Origin: an uncultured Pseudomonas sp. | GTDB lineage: Bacteria; Pseudomonadota; Gammaproteobacteria; Pseudomonadales; Pseudomonadaceae | DNA: 64,000 nt | Assembly: GCF_946886105.1 (NCBI RefSeq) | Contig: NZ_CAMPHV010000002.1 | Coordinates: 1 to 64,000, forward strand | Reading direction: 5' to 3' | Translations under genes and position numbers: made by a program | The notes under the pieces: generated by a model | The model's database searches: none | The model's input: only the letters and a program-made list of their open reading frames with translations | What the model was told of the DNA's origin: nothing | Part shown: positions 7,778 through 16,200 of the stretch, in pieces | Layout: every line of letters begins with the position of its first letter | How positions within the stretch are numbered: position 1 is the first letter of the stretch

Positions 7778-9412
7778 TCAGGCGCGGAACCGCCCGACCA
7801 GTTGGGCCAGGTTCTGGGAGAGCGCGGACAGGTTCACGCTGGCCCGGGTGCTCTGCTCCGAGGTTCGTGCCGCTTCATTGGACAGCTCGCGGATATCGCT
7901 GATATTGCGCGCGATCTCCTCGGTCGCGCAGCTTTGCTCTTCGCAGGCCGTGGCGATCTGCGCAGCCATGTCGTTGATGCATGCCACCGAGTCGCCAGTG
8001 GCGGACAGCACGGTATCCACACCGGCCGCTTGCTCGACGCTGTCGCGCGCCTTCGCGCTTCCCGAATGCATGGCCTTGACCGCGTTCTGCACGCCGCCCT
8101 GCAGGCGCTCGATCATTTGCTGGATGTCTTTGGTCGCGTCCTGGGTGCGCGCGGCCAGGGCGCGCACCTCGTCGGCGACCACGGCGAAACCGCGCCCCTG
8201 CTCGCCGGCACGGGCCGCTTCGATGGCGGCATTCAGGGCCAGCAGATTGGTCTGTTCGGCGATGCTTTTGATCACCGCCAGCACCGCGCCGATATTGCCG
8301 GTTTCCTGCTCGAGGGTCTGAACGGTGTCGGACGTATTTTCCAACTCCAGGGCCAGCTGGCGAATGGCATGGATGGTCGCATTGGTCACCTGGGCACCTT
8401 CGTGCGACTGGCTCTTGGCGCTACGCGCGGCGTCCGCGGCATTTTGCGCATTGCGCGCCACCTCATGCACGGCGGCGCTTATCTCGGTAGCCGCGGCGCT
8501 GACCAGATCCACTGCGGCATGTTCGCTATTGATCAGGCGGCTGTTGGCCTCGGCCATGCCCGCCAGGTGTTCGGCCGAGCCCGCTACTTCGCCGGTGACC
8601 CGGCTGACTTCCTTGATCAGCGGTTGGAGCGTATCGAGGAAGCGGTTGAAGGCCTGGCTGAGTGCGCCGAGTTCGTCGCGCGACTGCACGTCCAGGCGCT
8701 CGCGCAGGTCGCCGTCGCCATCGGCGATCTGCTCGATACGTCGCAACAGGTTGTGCAGCGGGCGCACCACCAGCAGTGGAAAACCGAAGGTCAGCACGGC
8801 GCAGATCAGCAGGCCGATGACGATGATCAGCGCCTGTTGCTGGCTGCGCTTGTAGCTCAGGCTGATGGCGTCCGCCCCCTCGCTATTGGCGAGCGTGTCT
8901 TCCAGTTCGCCAAGCTTGTCGATCGGGTCGCGCATGGCCCCGAACTGTGCCTCGCTGTCGCTATGGCTGGTTCGAGAGGCAGCGGCGGGGTCGGTGTCGG
9001 CCAGTTGCAGGACCTTGCCGGAGGTTGCCTTCCATTGGGCGAAGTTGCGCTCGAATTCGGCGACCAGCGCCAGCGCCTCGCTGCTCGGTTGCATGTCGGC
9101 GTATTTACGTACGCGGTCGTAGGCCTGCTGGATATTCTCCGCATGGGCGGCCCGGAGTTCTGCGGCATGCTCTTTAGCGCCTTCATCGAGCAGGCTGCGC
9201 TCGGCGACGAAGGCCTGGTACAGGTCGCGATCGGCGTTCAGCAGCAAGCTGATGGCCGGCAGGTGGCGGTTGGTCAGGCGGGTGCTGGCGTCGGCCACCT
9301 GGCTGATGCCCTGCATGCTCAAGAGGCCCATGCAGATCAACAGCGCGGCGAGCAGGGAAATTGGCAGAGCGATCTTCCAGCGGAGTTTGAGGTCAGCGAA
9401 TAGCTGCAACAT
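7778..9412 (-). CDS. Methyl-accepting chemotaxis protein with periplasmic helical sensor
   Basis: 544 residues from the ATG at 9412 (GGAG eight bases upstream; a GTG at 9421 is also open). It has a first membrane helix (WKIALPISLLAALLICMGLL), a periplasmic helical-bundle sensor to about residue 190, and a second membrane helix (ALIIVIGLLICAVLTFGFPLL without its flanks). A HAMP domain (VRPLHNLLRRIEQIADGDGD) and a complete signalling domain with an intact tip ([20 protein letters not shown]) follow. The ligand is unknown. It may signal through the CheA encoded nearby. A partial copy of the shared element lies about 140 bp upstream. Confidence 0.95.
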   Translation of the reverse strand: MLQLFADLKLRWKIALPISLLAALLICMGLLSMQGISQVADASTRLTNRHLPAISLLLNADRDLYQAFVAERSLLDEGAKEHAAELRAAHAENIQQAYDRVRKYADMQPSSEALALVAEFERNFAQWKATSGKVLQLADTDPAAASRTSHSDSEAQFGAMRDPIDKLGELEDTLANSEGADAISLSYKRSQQQALIIVIGLLICAVLTFGFPLLVVRPLHNLLRRIEQIADGDGDLRERLDVQSRDELGALSQAFNRFLDTLQPLIKEVSRVTGEVAGSAEHLAGMAEANSRLINSEHAAVDLVSAAATEISAAVHEVARNAQNAADAARSAKSQSHEGAQVTNATIHAIRQLALELENTSDTVQTLEQETGNIGAVLAVIKSIAEQTNLLALNAAIEAARAGEQGRGFAVVADEVRALAARTQDATKDIQQMIERLQGGVQNAVKAMHSGSAKARDSVEQAAGVDTVLSATGDSVACINDMAAQIATACEEQSCATEEIARNISDIRELSNEAARTSEQSTRASVNLSALSQNLAQLVGRFRA

Positions 9413-9551
9413 GGGAGGCACTCCATATGACGAGCGGCCATATGCTGAGTCTAGTTGTGCTTGGCGAGGGTTCTAAGGCCGGTTGTCGGGTTCCCGGGGC
9501 GGCACTGGATCGCTGCCTCCGATTTAGGGGAGCGCCGGCCCCGCGGATATC

Positions 9552-9571
9552 GTTATCGGTGGCTGCTGGTC
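9552..9571 (-). promoter_or_regulatory. Partial element copy f (CAGC-N4-ACCGAT only)
   Basis: The minus strand reads CCAGC, four bases, ACCGATAAC, matching the proximal half of the repeated element. The two CCTAC repeats are absent at the expected positions. It lies 140 bp upstream of the MCP start at 9412 and overlaps the end of the preceding small gene. It may be a core promoter without the activator half, or chance. Confidence 0.3.
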
Positions 9572-9969
9572 GTGCCGTCCTCGACGTGGGGCAGGGCGCT
9601 ATGCAGCTGTCGGAGCGGATGGAGAACGATCGAGCGCAACAGGAACAGCAAGATGGCGAGAACCGTCAGGTCCAGCAGCACGGATCCTGCGAGGGGGCTT
9701 ATAGGGCCGTCGGCCGTCATCGGTAGGGTTCCGCTTGCAGCGACCATGGTTATACCGCGGTCCTGGCCGGTATTGAGCGTTGATGTAGCGGTCGCGAGGG
9801 GCGCGGCGGTGTTCGATGCGCGTAGCCCAGAGTGGAGTCCGCTCCGTTCGCTGGCTACCCGGGTGTGCTCCTCGCCGCATAGATAGATGCAGGAGATGGC
9901 GGCGCTGAGGATGAGCGCGACCATGACGGCATGGCGTCCCGCGCTGTTCTTCGGGCTTGTATCGCTCAT
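9553..9969 (-). CDS. Small membrane protein ending in a HAMP-like stub
   Basis: 138 residues from the ATG at 9969. It has an N-terminal hydrophobic helix (AVMVALILSAAISCIYLCG), about 70 residues rich in Ser, Thr, Ala and Gly, a second hydrophobic helix (VLLDLTVLAILLFLLRSIVL) and then HPLRQLHSALPHVEDGT. The last part resembles the first helix of a HAMP domain (P-L-x-x-L). The protein therefore looks like the input half of a chemoreceptor or sensor kinase without any output domain. It could be a truncated MCP, a regulatory stub that pairs with full receptors, or a spurious frame. The ribosome-binding site is weak. No family was recognised. Confidence 0.5.
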   Translation of the reverse strand: MSDTSPKNSAGRHAVMVALILSAAISCIYLCGEEHTRVASERSGLHSGLRASNTAAPLATATSTLNTGQDRGITMVAASGTLPMTADGPISPLAGSVLLDLTVLAILLFLLRSIVLHPLRQLHSALPHVEDGTTSSHR

Positions 9970-10049
9970 GTTCCAGACCTGCCTTGAGTTATCCGGGGGC
10001 TAGCCCGGAACCTGAATAGGTTGGATTCCTTGTCGTTCTAGCGGTAGGG

Positions 10050-10080
10050 AAAAAACGCTATCCCCGCCAGAAGCGGGGAT
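10050..10080 (-). terminator. Rho-independent terminator-like hairpin
   Basis: An 8-bp perfect stem ATCCCCGC/GCGGGGAT with a 5-base loop is followed on the minus strand by AGCG and six T residues. It lies downstream of element copy d and before the small membrane protein gene, so a transcript from copy d would end here after roughly 180 bases. Confidence 0.6.
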
Positions 10081-10236
10081 CCATGATCGACCTTGCTATG
10101 CGGGGGACGCATAACCAGCGAAGCACGGGCTCCTTTCCCAGGAGTAGCAAATGTCCTGCCGATACGCCCTGCAGGGTGTACGGGCGAACCTGGTGGCGGG
10201 ACAGTGGGGCAAGGATGCATGCGCGCAAATCCAGAG

Positions 10237-10287
10237 ACCATCGGCGGGGGCTGATTCTTAAGTAGGGGGGCGTCCTGGTTGGGTAGG
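10237..10287 (-). promoter_or_regulatory. Repeated CCTAC/CAGC/CCGAT element, copy d
   Basis: CCTAC at 10283-10287 and 10262-10266, CAGC, then GCCGATGGT ending at 10237, with the same spacing as the other copies. It points left towards the terminator at 10050-10080 and the small membrane protein gene. It is paired with copy e, which points right. Confidence 0.7.
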
Positions 10288-10432
10288 GGATGACTGATGC
10301 GGGCGCGCAGGATGCAGCAAGTGTCCGTCGATTCGCCCTGAAGCGCTTGTGCGGGCGCGCCAGTGTCCGGGGAAATCGCAAGGATCCGGATGGGCCGATC
10401 GCAGCATTGGATACGATCACTGTCAGCCATCC

Positions 10433-10483
10433 CCTACCTGTTTCGGGTTCTTCCCTACCCAAGAATCAGCCCCCGCCGATGGT
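10433..10483 (+). promoter_or_regulatory. Repeated CCTAC/CAGC/CCGAT element, copy e
   Basis: CCTAC at 10433-10437 and 10454-10458 (21 bp apart), CAGC, then GCCGATGGT ending at 10483, on the plus strand. From the proximal CCTAC through the CCGAT box it is nearly identical to copy d. It points towards the minor pilin operon, whose first start codon is 339 bp away, with a weak terminator-like hairpin between. Confidence 0.7.
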
Positions 10484-10560
10484 CGCTGCACCTATGTAAA
10501 TGCATTCTTGGCTCTCGCTTGCAACGAGCTCTTCGGTAATCCGAAGTGCCGGCATTCGAT

Positions 10561-10586
10561 GCTGAGTGGCGTTAGCTCAGTTTTTT
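10561..10586 (+). terminator. Weak terminator-like hairpin in pilin leader
   Basis: CTGAG/CTCAG stem (five pairs plus wobbles) followed by six T residues. Another perfect hairpin CTTCGG-TAAT-CCGAAG lies just upstream at 10531-10546. It could end a short RNA of about 100 bases started near copy e, or attenuate the pilin operon. Confidence 0.35.
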
Positions 10587-10821
10587 AAGAGCGCTATACG
10601 GACATAGCCAAGTGCGTCCGTGAAAGCCTGGAAAGCCCATGCTTGCCACATTCCGATGTGTCGTGCGGTCGCAGTTCTTTGCAATGGCGAATTAAAGAGA
10701 CCGTAGCGCCCGGGTACCCACCGGGGCGCAAAAGCCGCCGATCTGGAGTTTCTGTCCCCTGCCAGGGGAAAGCGGAATCCGATCCGTGCGTGCTACTCGA
10801 TGACAAGTAGGAGTGGCTGCG

Positions 10822-11298
10822 ATGTCGCAAAAAGGTTTCACCCTGATCGAGCTGATGGTGGCCCTGGCCGTCCTGGCGATCTTGCTCGGCATCGCCGTTC
10901 CCTCGTTCGGCAGCATGATCCGCGATAGCCGAGCTTCGACCCTGGCCAGCGAGCTGCAAGGGGCGCTGCAACTCGCCCGCTCGGAGGCGGTCAAGCGCCG
11001 CCAAAGCGTCGTGGTGTGCCGCAGAAAGCCTGGCGAAAGCAGTTGTCAGAACGGCGCGGACTGGACCACTGGCTGGCTGATCCAGCAAAGCGGCGGCGAT
11101 GTGATCAAGGTCTGGGACAGCGCGCAGGGGCTGGCGGTCTCCGGCCCGAACGCCGGGGTGACCTTTCGCAGCAACGGCATGGCCGGTGCCGCTAGCAATT
11201 TTGCGGTGACGCCCAGTGGCTGCAGCGGTAAGCAGAAACGGGCAATTGCTGTCTCTGTGACCGGTTCCAGCACCCTGGGACAGGACGTATGCGAATGA
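10822..11298 (+). CDS. fimT: GspH/FimT-family minor pilin
   Basis: 158 residues from the ATG at 10822 (AGGAG nine bases upstream; a GTG at 10813 is open). A short leader ends in the prepilin peptidase site KG/FTLIEL, with Glu at position 5 of the mature protein and a hydrophobic N-terminal helix. The C-terminal part has paired cysteines (VVCRRKPGESSC and SGCSGK..DVCE). It belongs to the FimT/FimU family that primes type IV pilus assembly and in some species binds DNA. First gene of the operon fimT-pilV-pilW-pilX-pilY1-pilE; it overlaps pilV by 10 bp. fimU is an equally possible name. Confidence 0.92.
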   Translation: MSQKGFTLIELMVALAVLAILLGIAVPSFGSMIRDSRASTLASELQGALQLARSEAVKRRQSVVVCRRKPGESSCQNGADWTTGWLIQQSGGDVIKVWDSAQGLAVSGPNAGVTFRSNGMAGAASNFAVTPSGCSGKQKRAIAVSVTGSSTLGQDVCE

Positions 11299-11792
11299 GC
11301 GCTTTCTCTCCTGTCGCCCAGCGTGGCACCACGCTGATCGAAGTCCTTATCGCCCTTGTCGTGCTTGCCATCGGCCTGCTCGGGATGGCGCTGCTGCAAG
11401 TCACCAGCGTGCAGAGTAACCACAGCGCTTATTACCGCTCGCAGGTGAGCCTACTCGCCAGCGACCTGGCCGATCGGATGCGTGCGAACCGCGCCGCCGC
11501 ACTGACCGACGCCTACGTATTCGATTATCCGACCTCATCCGGCCCCCACTCGGTGAGCGGCACCCAAGCGCAGAAAGATAAAGCCGAATGGTTGAACACG
11601 CTCGCCCAGGCGCTACCGGAAGGCACCGGCAAAGTCGAAAAGAGCGGCACCCTGGTGACCATATCCGTGCGCTGGAACGATAACCGTGGGCGGATAAAGC
11701 CAACCGCTAGCACCGAGAAAGCCGCCAGTGCCGAGAAAACCGACAGCACCGATACCGGTGTTGAAACCTTCGTCTACCGGACCGAAATATGA
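11289..11792 (+). CDS. pilV: Type IV pilus minor pilin PilV
   Basis: 167 residues. The leader ends RG/TTLIEV, followed by a hydrophobic helix (LIALVVLAIGLLGMALLQ) and the PilV-typical sequence NHSAYYRSQVSLLASDLADRMRANR. The residue after the cleavage site is Thr rather than the usual Phe, which is acceptable in minor pilins. The C-terminal part has a Lys/Ala/Ser-rich low-complexity stretch (STEKAASAEKTDSTD). It overlaps both neighbours (10 bp with fimT, 4 bp with pilW), indicating translational coupling. It is part of the tip complex that initiates pilus assembly. Confidence 0.92.
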   Translation: MRMSAFSPVAQRGTTLIEVLIALVVLAIGLLGMALLQVTSVQSNHSAYYRSQVSLLASDLADRMRANRAAALTDAYVFDYPTSSGPHSVSGTQAQKDKAEWLNTLAQALPEGTGKVEKSGTLVTISVRWNDNRGRIKPTASTEKAASAEKTDSTDTGVETFVYRTEI

Positions 11793-12775
11793 CCCGCTCA
11801 TCGACGCCTCGCCAGCAAGGCTTTTCGCTCGTCGAATTAATGATCGCCATGGTCCTCGGCCTGTTGCTGATGGCTGGCGTATTGCAGACGTTTCTCTCGA
11901 GCAAGCAGACCTACAGTACCAATAACGCACTTGCCCGCGTTCAGGAAAACGGTCGCTTTGCCATGGAGTTTCTCACCAATGACATTCGCAACGCCGGGTA
12001 CAGGGGCGAATGTATGTCTTCGCTGAAGAACTTACTCAATGAGTTGAGTAGTAAATATAACGCCGATTATTTCGATCTGAACCAGGCCGTAAGTGGGAAA
12101 AGTGATCTGTATCCGAAGGGCCGCATCGCTGGCGATGTGATTCATATCAAGTATGCGGCCAATGTACCGGGGGTGACGGCGAGCGGTAATACTGCGGCTA
12201 GTGCAAATGCCATTAGTCTGACGGCGGCGAGTGGTATCGCCAAAGATACAATAGTCATTGTCTCCGATAGTTTCGGCTGCGATATGTTTCAGAATCGCAA
12301 CAATGCCAATGCCAAATCGTTGTCGCGGGGTAACTCAGGTTCGCCAGGTAATAAAAATCCTGCTAAAGAAGAGTTCAGTCACGCCTATGACGCCTCCATG
12401 GAAATTCTCAGGTTGCAAAGTGCGACCTATTACATAGGTAGCGGCGCTAACAACCTCTCTTCGCTTCGGCGCATTGGTTTTACGACCGGTACAGGAGTCG
12501 ATGAAATATTGGTCGAGGGCGTTCAGGATATGCAGATTCTATACGGTATCGCGGGCAGCGACAGACGAGTTGAAAGTTATGTACCGGCTGCCAGCGTGTC
12601 CAATTGGGATAACGTCGTATCCGTTCGCGTTTATCTATTAGTTGTCAGTGCCGAGACCAATGTGCTTCCGGAAAATCAAATCATTAAGTTCAATGAAAAA
12701 GACGTAACCATTCAGAATCGCCGCCTGGCGCAAGTGTTCTCGACCACTATCGGAATTCGTAATCGCCTGCCATGA
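11789..12775 (+). CDS. pilW: Type IV pilus minor pilin PilW
   Basis: 328 residues. The cleavage site is QG/FSLVEL, followed by a hydrophobic helix and the family-typical segments SSKQTYSTNNALARVQENGRF and FLTNDIRNAGYRG. A long C-terminal region ends QVFSTTIGIRNRLP. The size agrees with PilW proteins. From about 12000 onward the base composition becomes more AT-rich than in the flanking genes, seen in runs such as AGTAGTAAATATAA, suggesting an exchanged or fast-evolving segment. It overlaps pilX by four bases (ATGA). Confidence 0.93.
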   Translation: MTRSSTPRQQGFSLVELMIAMVLGLLLMAGVLQTFLSSKQTYSTNNALARVQENGRFAMEFLTNDIRNAGYRGECMSSLKNLLNELSSKYNADYFDLNQAVSGKSDLYPKGRIAGDVIHIKYAANVPGVTASGNTAASANAISLTAASGIAKDTIVIVSDSFGCDMFQNRNNANAKSLSRGNSGSPGNKNPAKEEFSHAYDASMEILRLQSATYYIGSGANNLSSLRRIGFTTGTGVDEILVEGVQDMQILYGIAGSDRRVESYVPAASVSNWDNVVSVRVYLLVVSAETNVLPENQIIKFNEKDVTIQNRRLAQVFSTTIGIRNRLP

Positions 12776-13233
12776 ATAAATCCATGACCGCATTACCAAT
12801 CAATAACCAACGCGGGGCGACGTTGATCATCGCTCTGATCATGTTGCTGTTGTTGACCATCATTGGCTTGAGCAGCATGCGCGGTACCTCGCTGCAAGAA
12901 AGCATGGCCGGCAATATGCGTGACAGCAGCCTCGCTCTTCAGGCCGCGGAAGCTGGCCTGCGCAAGGGCGAAGACTTAGTGGATGGAAAAAATCTCGATG
13001 ACCTCCGGGACATAGTCGCTCTGAGCGGCACTTATACCAGCTTTCCAGGAGTCGCTACCGCGCCCGCCTATCGCATCACAAAGCTGAGCGAGATGCGTCC
13101 AAGTATCGATCCTCAGGATCCGATCATAGGCGTCCTTGTTCGAGTGGAAACCGACGGTTATGGCATGGCGCTCAGCTCCGATAATAGCGCTGCTTCCAAG
13201 ATCAAGCTCCGTTCGGTTTTTCTGGTGAAATGA
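12772..13233 (+). CDS. pilX: Type IV pilus minor pilin PilX
   Basis: 153 residues. The leader ends QRG/ATLIIALIMLLLLTIIGL. It lacks the Glu5 typical of pilins, as PilX and GspK-type tip pilins do. The family signature SMRGTSLQESMAGNMRDSSLALQAAEAGL follows in pieces between residues about 38 and 66. PilX is thought to sit at the pilus tip next to PilY1. Four-base overlap with pilW upstream; pilY1 follows directly. Confidence 0.93.
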   Translation: MNKSMTALPINNQRGATLIIALIMLLLLTIIGLSSMRGTSLQESMAGNMRDSSLALQAAEAGLRKGEDLVDGKNLDDLRDIVALSGTYTSFPGVATAPAYRITKLSEMRPSIDPQDPIIGVLVRVETDGYGMALSSDNSAASKIKLRSVFLVK

Positions 13234-13277
13234 TGAACGACCAGCCGCCTTATAAGTCCTTTTCGGGAGTCGTAGTG

Positions 13278-16200
13278 ATGGACAGCCTCGCACGTCGATA
13301 CAAACTGCTGCATACAGGCCTGGCCTTTACGATGTCGTTGGCGATCGCTTGCGCTTCGACCGCTCGGGCGGATGTTGCCCAATCGCCACTCTTGTTGGGC
13401 GGCGGCAACGTACCAGGCAATCTGGCGTTGGTACCTTCGGTGGAGTGGCCAACCATTATCAGTATGGCCAACCTTGGCGATTACTCCGTCAGCAATAAAT
13501 ATGTCGGCTATTTCGATGCGGATAAATGCTACGACTATGAACATGATTCGAAGCATGAAGATCACCGCGACAGCCATTTTTTCCCCAAGTCTAAAACCAG
13601 TAATCGCAGCTGTACCGGTAAGTTATGGAGTGGGAATTTTCTTAACTGGGCGACGACCCAGACCATCGATCCTTTTCGTAGTGCATTGACCGGTGGTTAT
13701 CGTGTCAAAGATACGAAAAAGGAAACCTGGTTGGAGAAGGCCAGGCATACGGGACAGAATGAGAGTGGTGCGCGGGCACTTTCGGGAAGCGCTGTGGTGA
13801 ATGGTGCGACACCAGTGAATTGGAGCGGCTTCAAGACGCGACTCGCCGGTTTGGGTAATCGCATGCGTTTTACATTGGATGGTGACTTGAGCGGAGAGGC
13901 CAGCGAGTACAAATCGGGCACCGATCTTTCCGACAATGGAAGTAGCGTATATGAAGTTTACGTGCGGGTGAAAGTGTGCGACCCGACCGTTGGCCTGGAA
14001 GGGAACTGCAAACGCTACGCAAAAGGCTACAAGCCCGAAGGGCTGATACAGCAATATTCCAGTGATATTCGTTACAGTGTTTTCAGTTACTTGAATGATC
14101 ACGATGTATTTCGTGATGGCGGCGTGTTGCGTGCCAAGCAAAAATTTGTTGGCCAAACCGTTCGTGCTCCAGGGGTGGCCGGCAATCAAAACAATACAGC
14201 GCATGAGTGGGATGCCACTTACGGCACTTTCGTAAAAAACCCTGATGCGAGCGATGCTAATAGTACTAATGCCGCCATTGCTGACAGCGGTGTTATTAAT
14301 TACCTGAATAAATTCGGTCAGATGACCGGCAAGAACCATAAAAGTAAAGACCCGGTCAGTGAGCTGTTCTATACGGCCCTTCGCTATTTCAAGAATCAGG
14401 GCAACGTATCGGCATACTCCACCCTCGCTGGTGATGCGACCACCCGCTATGAACTTGCCGATGGCTTCCCGGTCATTACCGATTGGGGCAACGATCCGAT
14501 TCAATATGCTTGTCAGAAGAACGTGATTCTCGGCATCGGCGACACCAATACCCACCGCGACAAGAACCTTCCTGGGAGTACCAGCAATTCCCAGGAGCCG
14601 GCAATGCCGAGCGAGGTCAGTTCGGACAATACCATCGATGTGGCAAAAGCGACGCAGAAGGTGGCCGAGCTTGAGGGCATCACCATCAGTACCCCCTTCA
14701 ATAACAATCGCTTGAGCTCCGCCTATATCGCAGGCCTGGCCTATGACGCCCACACCAAGGATCTACGCCCGGGTACGACGTGGGCGGGCAAGCAGACCGT
14801 CTCCACATACTGGGTCGATGTTCGTGAAAACGAAACACTGGCCGGAAAAGCCAGCAACCAATACTGGCTCGCTACCAAGTACGGCGGTTTTAAGGTGCCT
14901 GAAAAGTTTGGTGATCCTTATGAACGCAGCGAGGCACTTTCTGAGGATTGGTGGCACACCACGGCGGATATGTTAAGTAGCGACTATCCCCGCCCCGATA
15001 ACTTCTACGTGGCGAGCGACGCGACCCGGATGGTCGAAAGCTTGAAGCTGGCGTTCGCGCAAATCGCCAAAGAGGTGGAAAGTACCACGGCGTCGCTGGC
15101 CACCAACTCGACTCGCCTGAATACCGATACGGCGGTATTTCAATCGCAGCTCAACAGTAAACGTTGGAGCGGCGATCTTCTGGCAAAACGAATCGTCGAT
15201 GGTGAGGTGGAGGCAAAGGCCAGTTGGAGCGTCGCCAGCACGTTGGATAGCCTCTCCGATATCGCAGCGCGGAAAATCTTTACCAGCGCGCCGCCCACCG
15301 AAGACGCTGCCGATGGTCCATTGCGCTCGACCGAGGGCATCGATTTCACTTGGAGCGATTTGAAGGAAACGCAGCGTGCCGGATTTCTCAAAGCGGGCGA
15401 GGCGGATAGCTCCGCTGCAGAGCTACGTGTGGCTTTCCTACGTGGCGATCGTTCGTTGGAAATTACCGATGAGAATGCGGACCAGCCTTTTCGCCAACGT
15501 GCCGGCCGCCTGGGTGACATAGTCAACTCGGACCCCCAGTTCATCCATCAGCAAAACTTCGGTTACGCCGGCCTGACTTGGAACGATGGCGCCGTGGGTA
15601 AAGCTTATGCCGCCTTCCGTGCATCCGATGCTTATAAAGGCCGTACGCCCATGGTCGTCGTCGGTGCCAACGACGGTATGCTGCATGGCTTCGATGCCAG
15701 GGTCAGTGCAGATTCCTCGAAAAACGGTGGAGGCGAGTTATTCGCCTATGTGCCCAACAACGTACTGGACACATTGATCGATCTGACCGAGCCGGCCTAT
15801 TCCCACCGCTATTACGTCGATGGCACGCCGCGCATTTCCGATGCCTGGTTGGGCAACGACGGTTGGCGCACCATGGTCGTAGGTACTACGGGGGCGGGCG
15901 GTAACAGCGTATTCGCTCTGGACATCACCGACCCTGGCAGCATGTCCAGCGACAGTGTGATGTGGGAGTTCACACACCCGAGCATGGGCTACACGGTTGG
16001 CCAGCCGGCACTGGTCGCGCTGCCCAACCAGAAATTCGGAGTTATCGTCAGCAGCGGCTATCACGACAGCACGCCCGCTAATGGCAAGGTGTGGATTCTC
16101 GACGCCGCCGACGGCAGTGTGATCAAGGAGTTCACCTTGGCCACTACGGGTGGCCTGGGTGCCCCGTTGGTTGCCGATACGAACTCGGACCAGATTGTCG

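Larger units (their letters stand above)
9970..10821. other. Long intergenic region with divergent regulatory elements
   Basis: An 850-bp gap between the small membrane protein gene and fimT. It contains two outward-facing copies (d and e) of the repeated element, a terminator-like hairpin beyond each of them, an imperfect direct repeat (10146-10215 against 10316-10385), and hairpins near 10707-10730 and 10754-10768 in the fimT leader. Open frames here have no convincing coding character. Confidence 0.6.

Noticed and set aside
7634..9403. 589-residue open frame on the plus strand
   Set aside because: It lies entirely antisense to the well-supported MCP gene at 7778-9412 and has the His/Gln/Gly-rich composition of a reverse-complement shadow in GC-rich DNA.
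5286..10483. Interpretation of the five GTAGG-containing elements as ordinary REP repeats
   Set aside because: Unlike families A and B in this window they are not palindromic as a whole, keep exact internal spacing, and all point towards start codons.
10700..10773. Possible cyclic di-GMP (GEMM-I) riboswitch in the fimT leader
   Set aside because: GGGGCGCAAAAGCC recalls the GACGCAAAGCC half of the motif, but the first half with its GGCAAACC segment and tetraloop stem is not present. Kept only as generic hairpins.
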